Both the position numbers and the translations under genes were made by a program. Of a stretch of 64,000 bases of DNA, positions 43,771 to 51,891 are shown in pieces; the first letter of the stretch is position 1, and every line of letters starts with the position of its first letter. The stretch is from Arthrobacter sp. OY3WO11. Lineage in GTDB: Bacteria; Actinomycetota; Actinomycetes; Actinomycetales; Micrococcaceae. The stretch covers positions 66,079 to 130,078 of the forward strand of contig NZ_LWLP01000001.1 in the NCBI RefSeq assembly GCF_001641125.1, read 5' to 3'. The notes under the pieces are model-generated. The model had not been told where the DNA came from, did no database searches, and worked only from the letters and a program-made list of their open reading frames with translations.

Positions 43771-43798
43771 TGTGAAAGGGGTCAATTACACTGGGCGC

Positions 43799-44338
43799 AT
43801 GCCTGACCGCCGGACCCAACTCTTAGATGCCGCCCTGGCTGTTGTGGCGGACAAGGGCATGAAAGGCCTCACCCACCGGGCTGTCGACGCCGCTGCGCAG
43901 TTGGCCCAGGGGACAACCTCCAACTACTTCCGCAACCGCGCCGCCCTGGTGGAAGCGGTGCTGGACCGCCTGGAGCAACTGGACGGGGCACTCCTGCAGG
44001 ACCAGGGGACGGCCGGTCCGCCACGGACCATCGAGGAACTTGCGGGCCAACTGGCTGCCCTGATGCTGGCACTGGCCGGCGAAAATGCGGCCCTGACCCG
44101 CGCCCGGCTGGCCCTCTCCCTGGATAGGCCGGAAGCGGTGACGGCAGGGCATTTTCGGCTGGTGGGCGGACTGGAACAGGCCCTCACCGCTTTAGGGGTG
44201 TCCGATGCGGCTGCCCGGGCACGGGACCTTGCAGACTACGGCGACGGCGTGCTGCTCCACCTGCTCACAGTCAGGCGGGACGCGCCGCCCGATGCTGCAG
44301 CCATCGCCGCCGCAGTCCGTCGGCTGCTCGCCCCCTAA
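43799..44338 (+). CDS. TetR family transcriptional regulator (monooxygenase-linked)
   Basis: A 179-residue TetR repressor: RRTQLLDAALAVVADKGMKGLTHRAVDAAAQLAQGTTSNYFRNRAALVEA is the N-terminal DNA-binding domain. ATG 43799 chosen; a GTG 27 bp upstream in frame is possible and has no better ribosome site. It is divergent from the FAD monooxygenase gene with the dyad at 43753-43770 between them. Presumably senses the monooxygenase substrate. Confidence 0.9.
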   Translation: MPDRRTQLLDAALAVVADKGMKGLTHRAVDAAAQLAQGTTSNYFRNRAALVEAVLDRLEQLDGALLQDQGTAGPPRTIEELAGQLAALMLALAGENAALTRARLALSLDRPEAVTAGHFRLVGGLEQALTALGVSDAAARARDLADYGDGVLLHLLTVRRDAPPDAAAIAAAVRRLLAP

Positions 44339-44371
44339 GCTGCCTCCCGGCGTCGTACCTCCCCGGAGTTT

Positions 44372-44422
44372 TTGTCCAGATATGCAGGGTGGAAGGCCGC
44401 CGAAGCCTGCATATCTGGACAA
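44372..44422. repeat. 17-bp perfect inverted repeat between convergent genes
   Basis: Arms 44372-44388 and 44406-44422 pair perfectly over 17 bp with a 17-nt loop, between the TetR stop (44338) and the pobA stop (44435). It is more AT-rich than its surroundings and lacks a T-run on either strand, so it may be a U-less bidirectional terminator or a small palindromic repeat element. Confidence 0.65.
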
Positions 44423-44434
44423 TAACCCTGCCCG

Positions 44435-45622
44435 TCAGACGTGGCCCGGCCAGCCGGTGTAGGCCTCCGCCAGGTAGGCCATGCCGTGCCTGGATGACAC
44501 TACGGAGTTCAGCTCCCCGAGCTGGCGCGCCCGGGAGAAGTCGTCCGCCTCGGCCGGGGTGTGCAGCATGGTGGTCATCCAGTAGGAAAACTGCTGTGCT
44601 TTCCACACCCTCTCCAGGGCGCGGCCGCTGAAGGAGTCCAGGAGGTGGTCCGAGCCGGAGTTGTAATGGGTGTCCAGCCCCTCGAAGAGCATCTTGACGT
44701 CGTGGATGGCGAGGTTGAGGCCTTTGGCGCCGGTGGGCGGGACCGTGTGGGCGGCGTCGCCGGCGAGGAACAGGTTGCCGTGGCGCATGGGCGTATGCAC
44801 GAAGCTGCGGAACGGCAAGACCATCTTGTCGATGACCGGACCCTCCTTGAGCTCAAAACCGTTGCCGTTGACCCGGCTGCGGAACTCCGCCCAGATCCGG
44901 TCATCGTCCCACTCCGCGACGTTTTCCTTGGGATCACACTGGAAGTACATGCGCTGGACGGTTTCGGTCCGCTGGCTGATCAGGGCAAAGCCGTTGGCGG
45001 AGTTGGCGTAGATCAGTTCGTCGGCGCTGCGCGGAGCCTCGGCCAGGATTCCGAACCAGGCAAACGGGTACTCGTGGAAGTACCACTTGCGGCTGGCCTC
45101 GGGGATCTGGAAGCGGCAGTGGCTGCGGGACCCGTCGGCACCCACCAGGAAGTCGGCCTGGATCTCAAACTCCACACCTTCGGAGTCCGTAAACCAGACC
45201 TTCGGCCTGCCTTCGAGGTCGTGCACGGTGGTGTCCGTGACGCTGTAGCGGACATCCCCGCCGTCGGCCTTCCTGCGGGCGGCGAGGTCCAGGAACACGT
45301 CGGTCTGCGGGTAGAGCCACACGGACTCCCCCACCAGATCCTTGAAGTCCACGCGGTGGCTCTCCCCGTTGAACCGCAATTCGATGCCGTCGTGCCGGTC
45401 GCCGTCGCGCAGCACCCGGTCCGAGACCCCGCTGTCCACGAGCATGTTGACGGTGCCGTGTTCAAGGATGCCGGCGCGGACGGTCTCCGAGATGTCCTTG
45501 TGGCTGCGGACTTCAATGACGGTGGACTCAATGCCGGCCTTGGCCAGCAGGTGGGACAGCATCAGGCCGGCCGGACCTGCGCCCATGATGGCGACCTGCG
45601 TGGTGATGATTGTGCGGGGCAT
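44435..45622 (-). CDS. pobA: 4-Hydroxybenzoate 3-monooxygenase
   Basis: Converts 4-hydroxybenzoate to protocatechuate using NAD(P)H, O2 and FAD. The 395-residue length and motifs match PHBH: GAGPAGLMLSHLL (FAD), RAGILEHGTV, the DG motif VGADGSRSHCR and GDAAHTVPPTGAKGLNLA. ATG 45622 chosen because the conserved Rossmann start follows closely; the longer reading has no support. It lies downstream of the IclR gene and a FUSC-type exporter on the same strand; a TTCCGTT-C-AACGGAA dyad is 95 bp upstream. Confidence 0.95.
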   Translation of the reverse strand: MPRTIITTQVAIMGAGPAGLMLSHLLAKAGIESTVIEVRSHKDISETVRAGILEHGTVNMLVDSGVSDRVLRDGDRHDGIELRFNGESHRVDFKDLVGESVWLYPQTDVFLDLAARRKADGGDVRYSVTDTTVHDLEGRPKVWFTDSEGVEFEIQADFLVGADGSRSHCRFQIPEASRKWYFHEYPFAWFGILAEAPRSADELIYANSANGFALISQRTETVQRMYFQCDPKENVAEWDDDRIWAEFRSRVNGNGFELKEGPVIDKMVLPFRSFVHTPMRHGNLFLAGDAAHTVPPTGAKGLNLAIHDVKMLFEGLDTHYNSGSDHLLDSFSGRALERVWKAQQFSYWMTTMLHTPAEADDFSRARQLGELNSVVSSRHGMAYLAEAYTGWPGHV

Positions 45623-45716
45623 GGCGTTCTCGCTTCGTTGCGGGGCCGCTGCTGCGCGGCCATGTGGTGCTTCTGCCAACAGTGTGCGCTCCGGCAGGTG
45701 AGCGGCGTTACATGGA

Positions 45717-45731
45717 TTCCGTTCAACGGAA
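45717..45731. promoter_or_regulatory. Candidate IclR operator upstream of pobA
   Basis: Perfect 15-bp dyad TTCCGTT-C-AACGGAA in the 138-bp gap between the IclR stop and the pobA start. The form fits an IclR-family operator; the adjacent IclR protein is the natural ligand. Confidence 0.6.
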
Positions 45732-45760
45732 GAGGCTGAAAACTGAGGGCCAGTGTTGCC

Positions 45761-46513
45761 CTACGCGTCGCCCAGCCTGCGCGCTATGCCCCTGGCTGCT
45801 GTCTGCAGTGCGGGCACCAGTGCCTGCAGGCGCATCTCGCGCAGAGGGACCACGACGCCGAGTGAGGCCACCGCGCGCTGGCGGGCGTCCAGCACGGGGA
45901 CGGCGATCCCCCACGTGTCCGGGTCCACCACGCCCTTCAGCTGAGCAAAGCCCTGGTGGAAAGTCTCGCTCAGCAGCAGCCGGACAGCGTCGGTGGCGAC
46001 CTTTCCGTCCGGGTCCGCAAACTGGTCCAGGTACTGGCTTTGCAGCAGCCTGTCCTGGTGGGCCATCAGGGCAAGTCCCGCGGACGAGGTATGGACGGGC
46101 ATCCGGCCGGCAACCCTGGCCCTGTTGGCCACGGACCCGCGGCGGGACAGCCGTTCAACAAAAAGCGCATCCCAGCCGTCCAGCACGGCCAGGTTCACAT
46201 TTTGGTTGAGGACCTGCTGGATGTCCTCCATGAACGGCATGGCGGCCTGCCGCAGGGCAAGGGTGGGGGCGGTGCGGTTGACCAGTTCCCAAAGCCGCAG
46301 GCCGGGGCGCACCAGGCCGCCGGGAGCGGCGTCCAGCAGGCCATGGTCCGCAAGCTGGCGGACCAGGCGGTGGGCAGTGGTGAGCGGCAGGCCGGAGCGC
46401 TCCGCCAGTTCGGACAGTTGCAGGGCGCTGACGTCCTCGGGGAAGGCGGAGAGCAGACGGACAATGCGATCCACCACCGAATCACCCGAGGCAGAATTCG
46501 CCACCGCACGCAC
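45761..46513 (-). CDS. IclR family transcriptional regulator (probable PobR)
   Basis: A 250-residue regulator: N-terminal winged helix LSELAERSGLPLTTAHRLVRQLADHGLLD (about residues 32-60) and a C-terminal GAF-like effector domain. It is encoded upstream of pobA, with a dyad operator between them. IclR-type PobR proteins sense 4-hydroxybenzoate in other bacteria; here that role is inferred from position. Confidence 0.88.
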   Translation of the reverse strand: MRAVANSASGDSVVDRIVRLLSAFPEDVSALQLSELAERSGLPLTTAHRLVRQLADHGLLDAAPGGLVRPGLRLWELVNRTAPTLALRQAAMPFMEDIQQVLNQNVNLAVLDGWDALFVERLSRRGSVANRARVAGRMPVHTSSAGLALMAHQDRLLQSQYLDQFADPDGKVATDAVRLLLSETFHQGFAQLKGVVDPDTWGIAVPVLDARQRAVASLGVVVPLREMRLQALVPALQTAARGIARRLGDA

Positions 46514-46565
46514 CGCTTCCGTTGAATGGGACGCTCCCAGCCTACCTTCGCGTCAGCTGCGGCGG

Positions 46566-47645
46566 CTAAGGCACCTGGGCGGGGGCCGCCGTCGTACGTC
46601 CGCGGAAACGGCGCCACGCGCCGGGGGCCAGGACCACGGCGATGCCGACGGCGGCGCCGATCACCGTTTCGATGATGCGGTCCCGGAGCAGGATGGCCGG
46701 CGAGGAGGGAACCACGAGGAGGGTGGACACCAGCGCCAGGGGCGTGACGAAGATCTGGGCCAGGAGATACTGCCGGATGATGAACATCTCGGCGCCGAAC
46801 TGGCACAGCGCCATGACCAGGACGGTCTGCCACGGCTGCAGGCCTAACAGCAGGATGCCCGCCATCACCACCAGCCCCAGCACGGTGCCGATGATCCTCT
46901 GCACCCCGCGGCGGACCCGGTGCCGGGTTGTGTGGCCCACCAGCGGCACGACGGCGGCCACCATGGCCCAGTAGTTGTGGCCGAACCCGAGGCGGCTGCC
47001 GGCCCAGGTGGCCAGCGCACCGGCCAGGCCGGCAGCTACCAGGTAGCCCAGGCCCTCAAGCAGGGCAGCACGCTTCTCGTCGGGGGTGCGGCGGATGGGA
47101 CGCGGCCGGGACCATGCTGCCCGGCGACTGGGCAGGATCCGGGAGGAGAAGCCAATCAGCAGGCAGAAGGCGGTGGTGAGGGCAGCCACCAGCATGCCCT
47201 CCCACAGCGGCGGCTGGTTGGGGATGGAGGCAATGGCCGCGAACGCAAAGATGTGGAAGAGGGACCCGGCCGGGCGCAGGCGGAACCATGAGATGGCTAC
47301 CGAACAGCCGCCTGCCACCAGCGTGGTGGCCAGGACCAGGAGCCACGTGGTTCCGGCTTCGTCCAGCCCCCAGGCCCCGCCGGCCCGGGCAGCGAGCGCT
47401 GCGAGGAGAATGACCAGCAGCATCAGCAGGCCGGCCCGCAGCTGCAGCGCGAAGCGGGTCCCGTGGGGTTCGCCGCGCCCGTAGATGCCGGTGAAAGCCC
47501 CGAAGGACGCGAAAATGGCAAGGTCCAGCCGGCCCAGCAGCACCAGCGTGAAGAGCGGAACGAAGACCCCTACCGCGCACCTCAGGGCCGGGTGGTGGTC
47601 CTTGTTGGCGGGGGCAATACTGAACATCTCGGTGAGCATCTTCAC
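46566..47645 (-). CDS. FUSC/aromatic-acid-exporter family membrane protein
   Basis: A 359-residue integral membrane protein with about ten helices in two halves, matching the FUSC (fusaric acid/aromatic exporter) repeats: helices such as VGVFVPLFTLVLLGRLDLAIF and the second-half signature NYWAMVAAVVPLVGHTTRHRVRRGVQRIIGTVLGLVVMAG. GTG 47645 chosen (AGGAAGG 11 bp upstream); an ATG 6 bp later is also possible. Upstream of IclR and pobA on the same strand, so export or tolerance of aromatic acids is plausible. Confidence 0.85.
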   Translation of the reverse strand: MKMLTEMFSIAPANKDHHPALRCAVGVFVPLFTLVLLGRLDLAIFASFGAFTGIYGRGEPHGTRFALQLRAGLLMLLVILLAALAARAGGAWGLDEAGTTWLLVLATTLVAGGCSVAISWFRLRPAGSLFHIFAFAAIASIPNQPPLWEGMLVAALTTAFCLLIGFSSRILPSRRAAWSRPRPIRRTPDEKRAALLEGLGYLVAAGLAGALATWAGSRLGFGHNYWAMVAAVVPLVGHTTRHRVRRGVQRIIGTVLGLVVMAGILLLGLQPWQTVLVMALCQFGAEMFIIRQYLLAQIFVTPLALVSTLLVVPSSPAILLRDRIIETVIGAAVGIAVVLAPGAWRRFRGRTTAAPAQVP

Positions 47646-47809
47646 GTGGAATGGGGCCTTCCTGCGGTGCCGGGTGTCTGGGTGGATCAGTTTCTGGTGA
47701 GACGGGCGGCCGCGCTGACGTTCCACCAAAAATCCTACGCCCGGCATGCTTCGCACGATCGGAACGGCCGGGCAACACCGCCGAAACAGCACCACGCGAT
47801 CCTTGGACC

Positions 47810-48649
47810 ATGAAGCCCGGTGCAAGCAAGACTCCCGCGTCTGAACTGAGCTGCGAAGTCTGCGGCCTGATGCCCGAACCAACAAGGACCCGGCTGACCC
47901 TGGCCAACGTAGCCGTGATGCTGCCGATCGAGCTCCTGGTCCACGCCCTGGTGGTGGACACCCAGCTTCCCTACCTGGCCAAGGTCCTTGTGCTGACTGT
48001 TACCGCCACCGTCCTGGTGATCTGGGTGGCTGAGCCCTCCGCGGCGCGGGTGCTTCGCGGATGGCTGCATGCACCGGCGTTGCGGCACCGGCGCCGGCTC
48101 GCCGGGGCGCCGGCGTTGTGGCGGGCACGCACCGTCCTGCAGGATGAGCCGGGGGCGCTGCAGAGAGTCACCAAGGCCCTGGCCCGCCTGGACACCAACA
48201 TCCTGAGCATCCACGTCCACCCGGTGGCCGGCGGCGTGCTGGACGAGTTTGTGCTGTCCACTCCCGGCGATGTGGACGAATACCAGCTCCTGGAGGCGCT
48301 GCACCTGGCCGGCGGCACACACTCCCACGTCTGGCCAACCACCGCGCTGGCGATGGCGGACGGTCAGACAAAGGCGCTGAGCCTGGCGGCGCGGATCGCT
48401 GATGCGCCGGACGAGCTTCCGCTGGCCGTGGCGGAGCTGCTGCGGGCACGGGTCCTTTCCCCTGCCGAGGCGCTGCTGGAAAGGCACGACGCCGGAACCC
48501 GGCTTAAGATCCCCACGGCCTGGCACGGCCCGATCACTTTTGCGCGGCCCGGGGAACCGTTCACTCCCGCTGAGTCAGCCCGCGCCCACCGGCTCGCGGA
48601 GCTCGCCGAAATCCTGGCGCACCGGCCCGCCCCGTCCCCGCCCAACTAG
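47810..48649 (+). CDS. Membrane-anchored ACT-domain protein
   Basis: A 279-residue protein. Two hydrophobic helices near residues 32-75 (LANVAVMLPIELLVHALVV and VLVLTVTATVLVIWV) are followed by an ACT-like domain at about 105-175: LQDEPGALQRVTKALARLDTNILSIHVHPV. A C-terminal helical region (about 185-279) is unassigned. ACT domains bind small ligands such as amino acids, so membrane-linked sensing is likely but unproven. ATG 47810; no strong ribosome site. Divergent from the FUSC gene; the stop codon lies at the edge of a large hairpin. Confidence 0.75.
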   Translation: MKPGASKTPASELSCEVCGLMPEPTRTRLTLANVAVMLPIELLVHALVVDTQLPYLAKVLVLTVTATVLVIWVAEPSAARVLRGWLHAPALRHRRRLAGAPALWRARTVLQDEPGALQRVTKALARLDTNILSIHVHPVAGGVLDEFVLSTPGDVDEYQLLEALHLAGGTHSHVWPTTALAMADGQTKALSLAARIADAPDELPLAVAELLRARVLSPAEALLERHDAGTRLKIPTAWHGPITFARPGEPFTPAESARAHRLAELAEILAHRPAPSPPN

Positions 48650-48706
48650 GTAGCGCTAAGTGTCGTTATGACCCTCCAAAACGACACTTAGCGCTACCCA
48701 GTTGGG
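48641..48706. repeat. Very long palindrome centred on AGCGCTA
   Basis: 27-nt arms 48641-48667 and 48680-48706 pair at 26 of 27 positions, with a 12-nt loop; the inner 19 bp are perfect. It starts inside the end of the ACT-protein gene. Too long and U-less for an ordinary terminator; may be a REP-like or small palindromic mobile element. Confidence 0.7.
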
Positions 48707-48958
48707 GTTCGCGGCAGTCACAAACCGAATTTATGGGGCAGAGCAACCCCTTGGCGGTCAAAGCCTTGACAGTGGCACGGGTCACTTCTACCTTTGATTT
48801 TGGGATCCCAAATTGGGATCCCAAAACTGCAGGAAATAACCCGGCGCTCCGGATCGCCACTACCTCCTTGTATTGAAGCAAGCCGGCCCCTCCTCTTGCC
48901 GGCAGGCGCACTCGCACTCTTAACCCCCATCCGTAAACTTCCCCGTGAAGGAGAAGCT
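48650..48958 (+). other. 309-bp intergenic region: hairpin, promoter, operator and leader
   Basis: After the palindrome comes a promoter (TTGACA 48766-48771 and TACCTT 48789-48794, 17-bp spacer), then the double GGGATCCC operator, then a leader of about 130 nt to the GTG of the MFS gene. A GCCGGC-N11-GCCGGC structure lies in the leader. No other gene is seen. Confidence 0.6.
48766..48826 (+). promoter_or_regulatory. Promoter with double GGGATCCC operator
   Basis: A TTGACA/TACCTT promoter runs into a 29-bp near-perfect palindrome (48798-48826) made of two GGGATCCC cores in TTGGGATCCCAA-type context, mismatched only at the centre base. The operator covers the expected transcription start. The likely binder is the GntR protein encoded second in the operon. 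Confidence 0.75.
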
Positions 48959-50317
48959 GTGTCCATCCCCAATACCGAAACAACCGCCGCTGACGGCACC
49001 CTGGACTCATCCACCACGAATGAACCGCAGAAGGACGGTGTGCAACGGCGCACCACCGTCCGCTGGAAGCTCTTCCTGCTCCTGTTGGTCCTGGTGGCAG
49101 TCAACTACATCGACCGCGGCTCCATCTCCGTGGCGCTCCCCATCATCCAGGAAGAATTCAACCTGGCCCCCGAACTGGTGGGCCTGCTCCTCTCGGCCTT
49201 CTTCTGGACATACGCCCTGATGCAGATCCCCGTCGGCTGGCTGATCGACAAGTTCGGGCCCCGCAAGGTAATGACCGCATCCTGCGTGGGCTGGGGCGCT
49301 GCCACTGCCGCTTCCGGCATGGCAGGCGGATTCCTGAGCATGTTCATCGCCCGCATGGGCATTGGCGTCACAGAGGCCGGCGTCATGCCGGCCGGCGGAA
49401 AACTCAACGCGATCTGGATGCACAAGTCTGAACGCGGCCGGGGAGCCACCATTTTGGATGCAGGGGCACCCCTCGGCGCAGGCCTCGGCGGCATCATCAT
49501 CGCCGGACTCATCGCTTCCACGGGCAGCTGGCGCATGGCATTCGTTATCGCCGGCGCAGCCACGGTCCTCATGGGCGTGGCCGTGTGGTGGTACGTCCGT
49601 GACAATCCGCGTGACCACCGCGGCGTCAACGAGGCCGAAGCGGCCTACATCGAAGCCTCACACGCCGCAGAGGACGCCGAGGCGGAGCTCGACGGCAGCC
49701 AGGGCAAGCGGGCACTCCTCCCCTACCTCAAGTTCCGTTCCTTCTGGGCCATGTGCTTCGGGTGGCTGGGATTCAACGGCGTGTTCTACGGCCTGCTGAC
49801 CTGGGGCCCGCTCTACCTCGCCCAAGCCAAGGGGTTCGACCTCAAGACCATCGGCTGGTCCACGTTCGTGATCTTCGGAGCAGGATTCGTTGGTGAGATC
49901 ATCGGCGGCACCATCGCCGACAAGTGGCGGGCCTCCGGCGCCTCCGCCAACCGGGTGATGCGCACCCTCCTGGGCATCTCCAGCGCCGTGGTGATCGGCG
50001 GCCTCATCGGCGTCACAGTCGTCCCCGACCCCACCACCGCCGTTGTCCTGCTCTCGATGGTGATGTTCTTCCTCCGCTGGGTCGGCCTCTTCTGGAGCAT
50101 CCCGTCCATCCTGGGCGGCCGCACCAATGCCGGCGTGCTGGGTGGTGCCATGAACTTCAGCGGCAACATCTCCGGCTTTGTCACTCCCATCGCCGTGGGC
50201 CTGATCGTCGGCGCCACGGGTTCCTACACCTGGGCACTGCTCTACTTCGTAGGCTCAGCAATAGTGATGGGCGCCTCGGTCCTGACCCTGAACTACAACA
50301 AGCGGCTTCCTGTCTAA
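48959..50317 (+). CDS. MFS transporter, anion:cation symporter type
   Basis: A 452-residue, 12-helix major facilitator. Helix 1 ends in VNYIDRGSISVALP, with the loop 2-3 motif GWLIDKFGPRKVMT. Members of this ACS group import organic acids such as glucarate, phthalate or 4-hydroxyphenylacetate. GTG 48959 follows GAAGGAG; the region upstream is leader. First gene of the five-gene operon, where it presumably imports the substrate of the hydantoinase pathway, replacing the usual NCS1-type hydantoin permease. Confidence 0.92.
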   Translation: MSIPNTETTAADGTLDSSTTNEPQKDGVQRRTTVRWKLFLLLLVLVAVNYIDRGSISVALPIIQEEFNLAPELVGLLLSAFFWTYALMQIPVGWLIDKFGPRKVMTASCVGWGAATAASGMAGGFLSMFIARMGIGVTEAGVMPAGGKLNAIWMHKSERGRGATILDAGAPLGAGLGGIIIAGLIASTGSWRMAFVIAGAATVLMGVAVWWYVRDNPRDHRGVNEAEAAYIEASHAAEDAEAELDGSQGKRALLPYLKFRSFWAMCFGWLGFNGVFYGLLTWGPLYLAQAKGFDLKTIGWSTFVIFGAGFVGEIIGGTIADKWRASGASANRVMRTLLGISSAVVIGGLIGVTVVPDPTTAVVLLSMVMFFLRWVGLFWSIPSILGGRTNAGVLGGAMNFSGNISGFVTPIAVGLIVGATGSYTWALLYFVGSAIVMGASVLTLNYNKRLPV

Positions 50318-50390
50318 GCTAGCCATCCAAGGCATCACCCGATCCACGCCCCGCCGGGAGCCGTGCCACAAGAAATTCGAATGGAGCACC

Positions 50391-51074
50391 ATGCTTACCG
50401 CAGAAGATACCCAGGACAAGGAACGCCCGCTGCGCGAGGCCGTCCGGGATACCCTCCGCACCCGGATTTTCGAAGGACACTACGCTCCCGGCACGCGGCT
50501 GGTGGAAAGAGACCTGGCGGCGGAATTCTCCGTCTCAAGGCTGCCCGTGCGCGAAGCACTGCGCATGCTCCGCCAGGAAGGACTCATCAGCGACCGCGGC
50601 GCGCGGGGTGCAGAAGTAAGCACTCTGAGCCCCAAGGATGTGGAAGACCTCTTTGACGTCCGCCAGTCCCTTGAAGTCCTGGCGTGCCGGCTGGCTGCCG
50701 TGCGGGCAACCACAAAGGACCTCGCATACTTGAAAGGCCTGCTGGACGACGCCGATGGCTTCCTCGCCAAGGGCGCCGTCAGGGAGGCCCACCGCGCCAA
50801 CAGCGAATTCCACGACGCCATCACCCGCATTGCGGACAACAACTTCCTCAAGTCCGCACTGGAGCCGCTCCAGGGCCGCATGCACTGGCTGTTCCGCCAC
50901 GTCAGCGACCTGCCCGAGCTCATCCAGGAACACCGCGACCTCTATGCCGCGATCGCCAGCGGAGACCCGGACACGGCGGCGGCCCAGTCCGCCTCCCACA
51001 TCGGCAAGTACCGCGAGCAGTTCCCCGAGGACTTCCAGAAAACCGAACCCCAACTTCACCGGAAGAAATTATGA
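50391..51074 (+). CDS. GntR family (FCD) transcriptional regulator
   Basis: A 227-residue FadR/FCD-type regulator: winged helix LVERDLAAEFSVSRLPVREALRMLRQEGLIS (about residues 40-70) and an FCD effector domain with metal-type histidines in NSEFHDAITRIADN and later. ATG 50391 with GGAG upstream. Encoded between the transporter and racemase genes; the double GGGATCCC operator is its likely target. Stop overlaps the next gene (ATGA). Confidence 0.93.
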   Translation: MLTAEDTQDKERPLREAVRDTLRTRIFEGHYAPGTRLVERDLAAEFSVSRLPVREALRMLRQEGLISDRGARGAEVSTLSPKDVEDLFDVRQSLEVLACRLAAVRATTKDLAYLKGLLDDADGFLAKGAVREAHRANSEFHDAITRIADNNFLKSALEPLQGRMHWLFRHVSDLPELIQEHRDLYAAIASGDPDTAAAQSASHIGKYREQFPEDFQKTEPQLHRKKL

Positions 51075-51859
51075 GACTCCTGGTCATCAACCCCAATATC
51101 AGCGACGATGTCACCGCCCTGATCGAATCCGAAGCCCTCCGCTCCGCTTCACCTGGCACCGATCTGGTGGTCCGTACCGCCGGCCACGGTGTGCAATATA
51201 TCGAGACCCGCTTCGAATCCCTCATAGCTGCCGGCGCCGTTGCCGAAATCATCGCCGAACACACCCGTCCCGGCGCTGAGCCCGTGGATGCTGTGGTTGT
51301 GGCGGCCTTCGGTGATCCCGGCATGCCCGCCCTCAAGGAACTGGCTGATGTTCCGGTGGTCGGCATCACCGAAGCTGCTATCTGCGCCGCCGCCCTGCAG
51401 GGCCACCGCTTTTCCATCATCGCCATCTCGGACCGGATCAAGCCCTGGTACCGCGACTGCGTGGAACGGTTTGGCCTGGCCGGGAGGCTGGCCTCCATCC
51501 GCTCCATCAACGAGTCACTCAACAGCATCAGCTCGGTCCAGCAGGACTTCAAGGACACCCTCCTGGCACTGAGCCGCCAGGCCGTCGCGGAGGACGGGGC
51601 CGACGTCGTTATTCTGGCCGGAGCCCCGCTCGCAGGACTAGCCCGCGAGCTCACAGGGCAGATCCCCGTGCCCGTGGTGGACGGCATCTCCGCCGGCATC
51701 CGGATGGCCGAAGCCGTGGTGGGACTCCAGTCCGGCCCGCACCGGGCAGGTGCTTTCGCGCCGCCGCCATCCAAGGAGCGCAAAGGGCTGAGCGGGAACC
51801 TCGACGCCGCACTCTCTGCCGCCCAGGCCAGCGCCGCCCCCGCGGTACCCGGCACCTAG
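51071..51859 (+). CDS. Asp/Glu/hydantoin racemase homologue lacking both catalytic cysteines
   Basis: A 262-residue member of the Asp/Glu/hydantoin racemase superfamily, starting at ATG 51071 that overlaps the GntR stop. It aligns along its length (RLLVINPNISDDVT, VVVAAFGDPGMPAL, ILAGAPLAGL). However, the Cys normally in the ACFGDPG loop is Ala79, and the Cys of the GCAGM motif is Gly184 by alignment (AGAPL). Without either base the standard two-base racemization is unlikely. It may bind or isomerize by another mechanism, or be structural. Third gene of the operon. Confidence 0.85.
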   Translation: MRLLVINPNISDDVTALIESEALRSASPGTDLVVRTAGHGVQYIETRFESLIAAGAVAEIIAEHTRPGAEPVDAVVVAAFGDPGMPALKELADVPVVGITEAAICAAALQGHRFSIIAISDRIKPWYRDCVERFGLAGRLASIRSINESLNSISSVQQDFKDTLLALSRQAVAEDGADVVILAGAPLAGLARELTGQIPVPVVDGISAGIRMAEAVVGLQSGPHRAGAFAPPPSKERKGLSGNLDAALSAAQASAAPAVPGT

Positions 51860-51891
51860 ACCAAGAAGCTTTCGCCAGAAGGAGGACACCG

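Noticed and set aside
48794..48958. N-terminal extension of the MFS transporter by 55 residues
   Set aside because: It would translate the operator and leader, lacks a ribosome site, and the GTG at 48959 has GAAGGAG.
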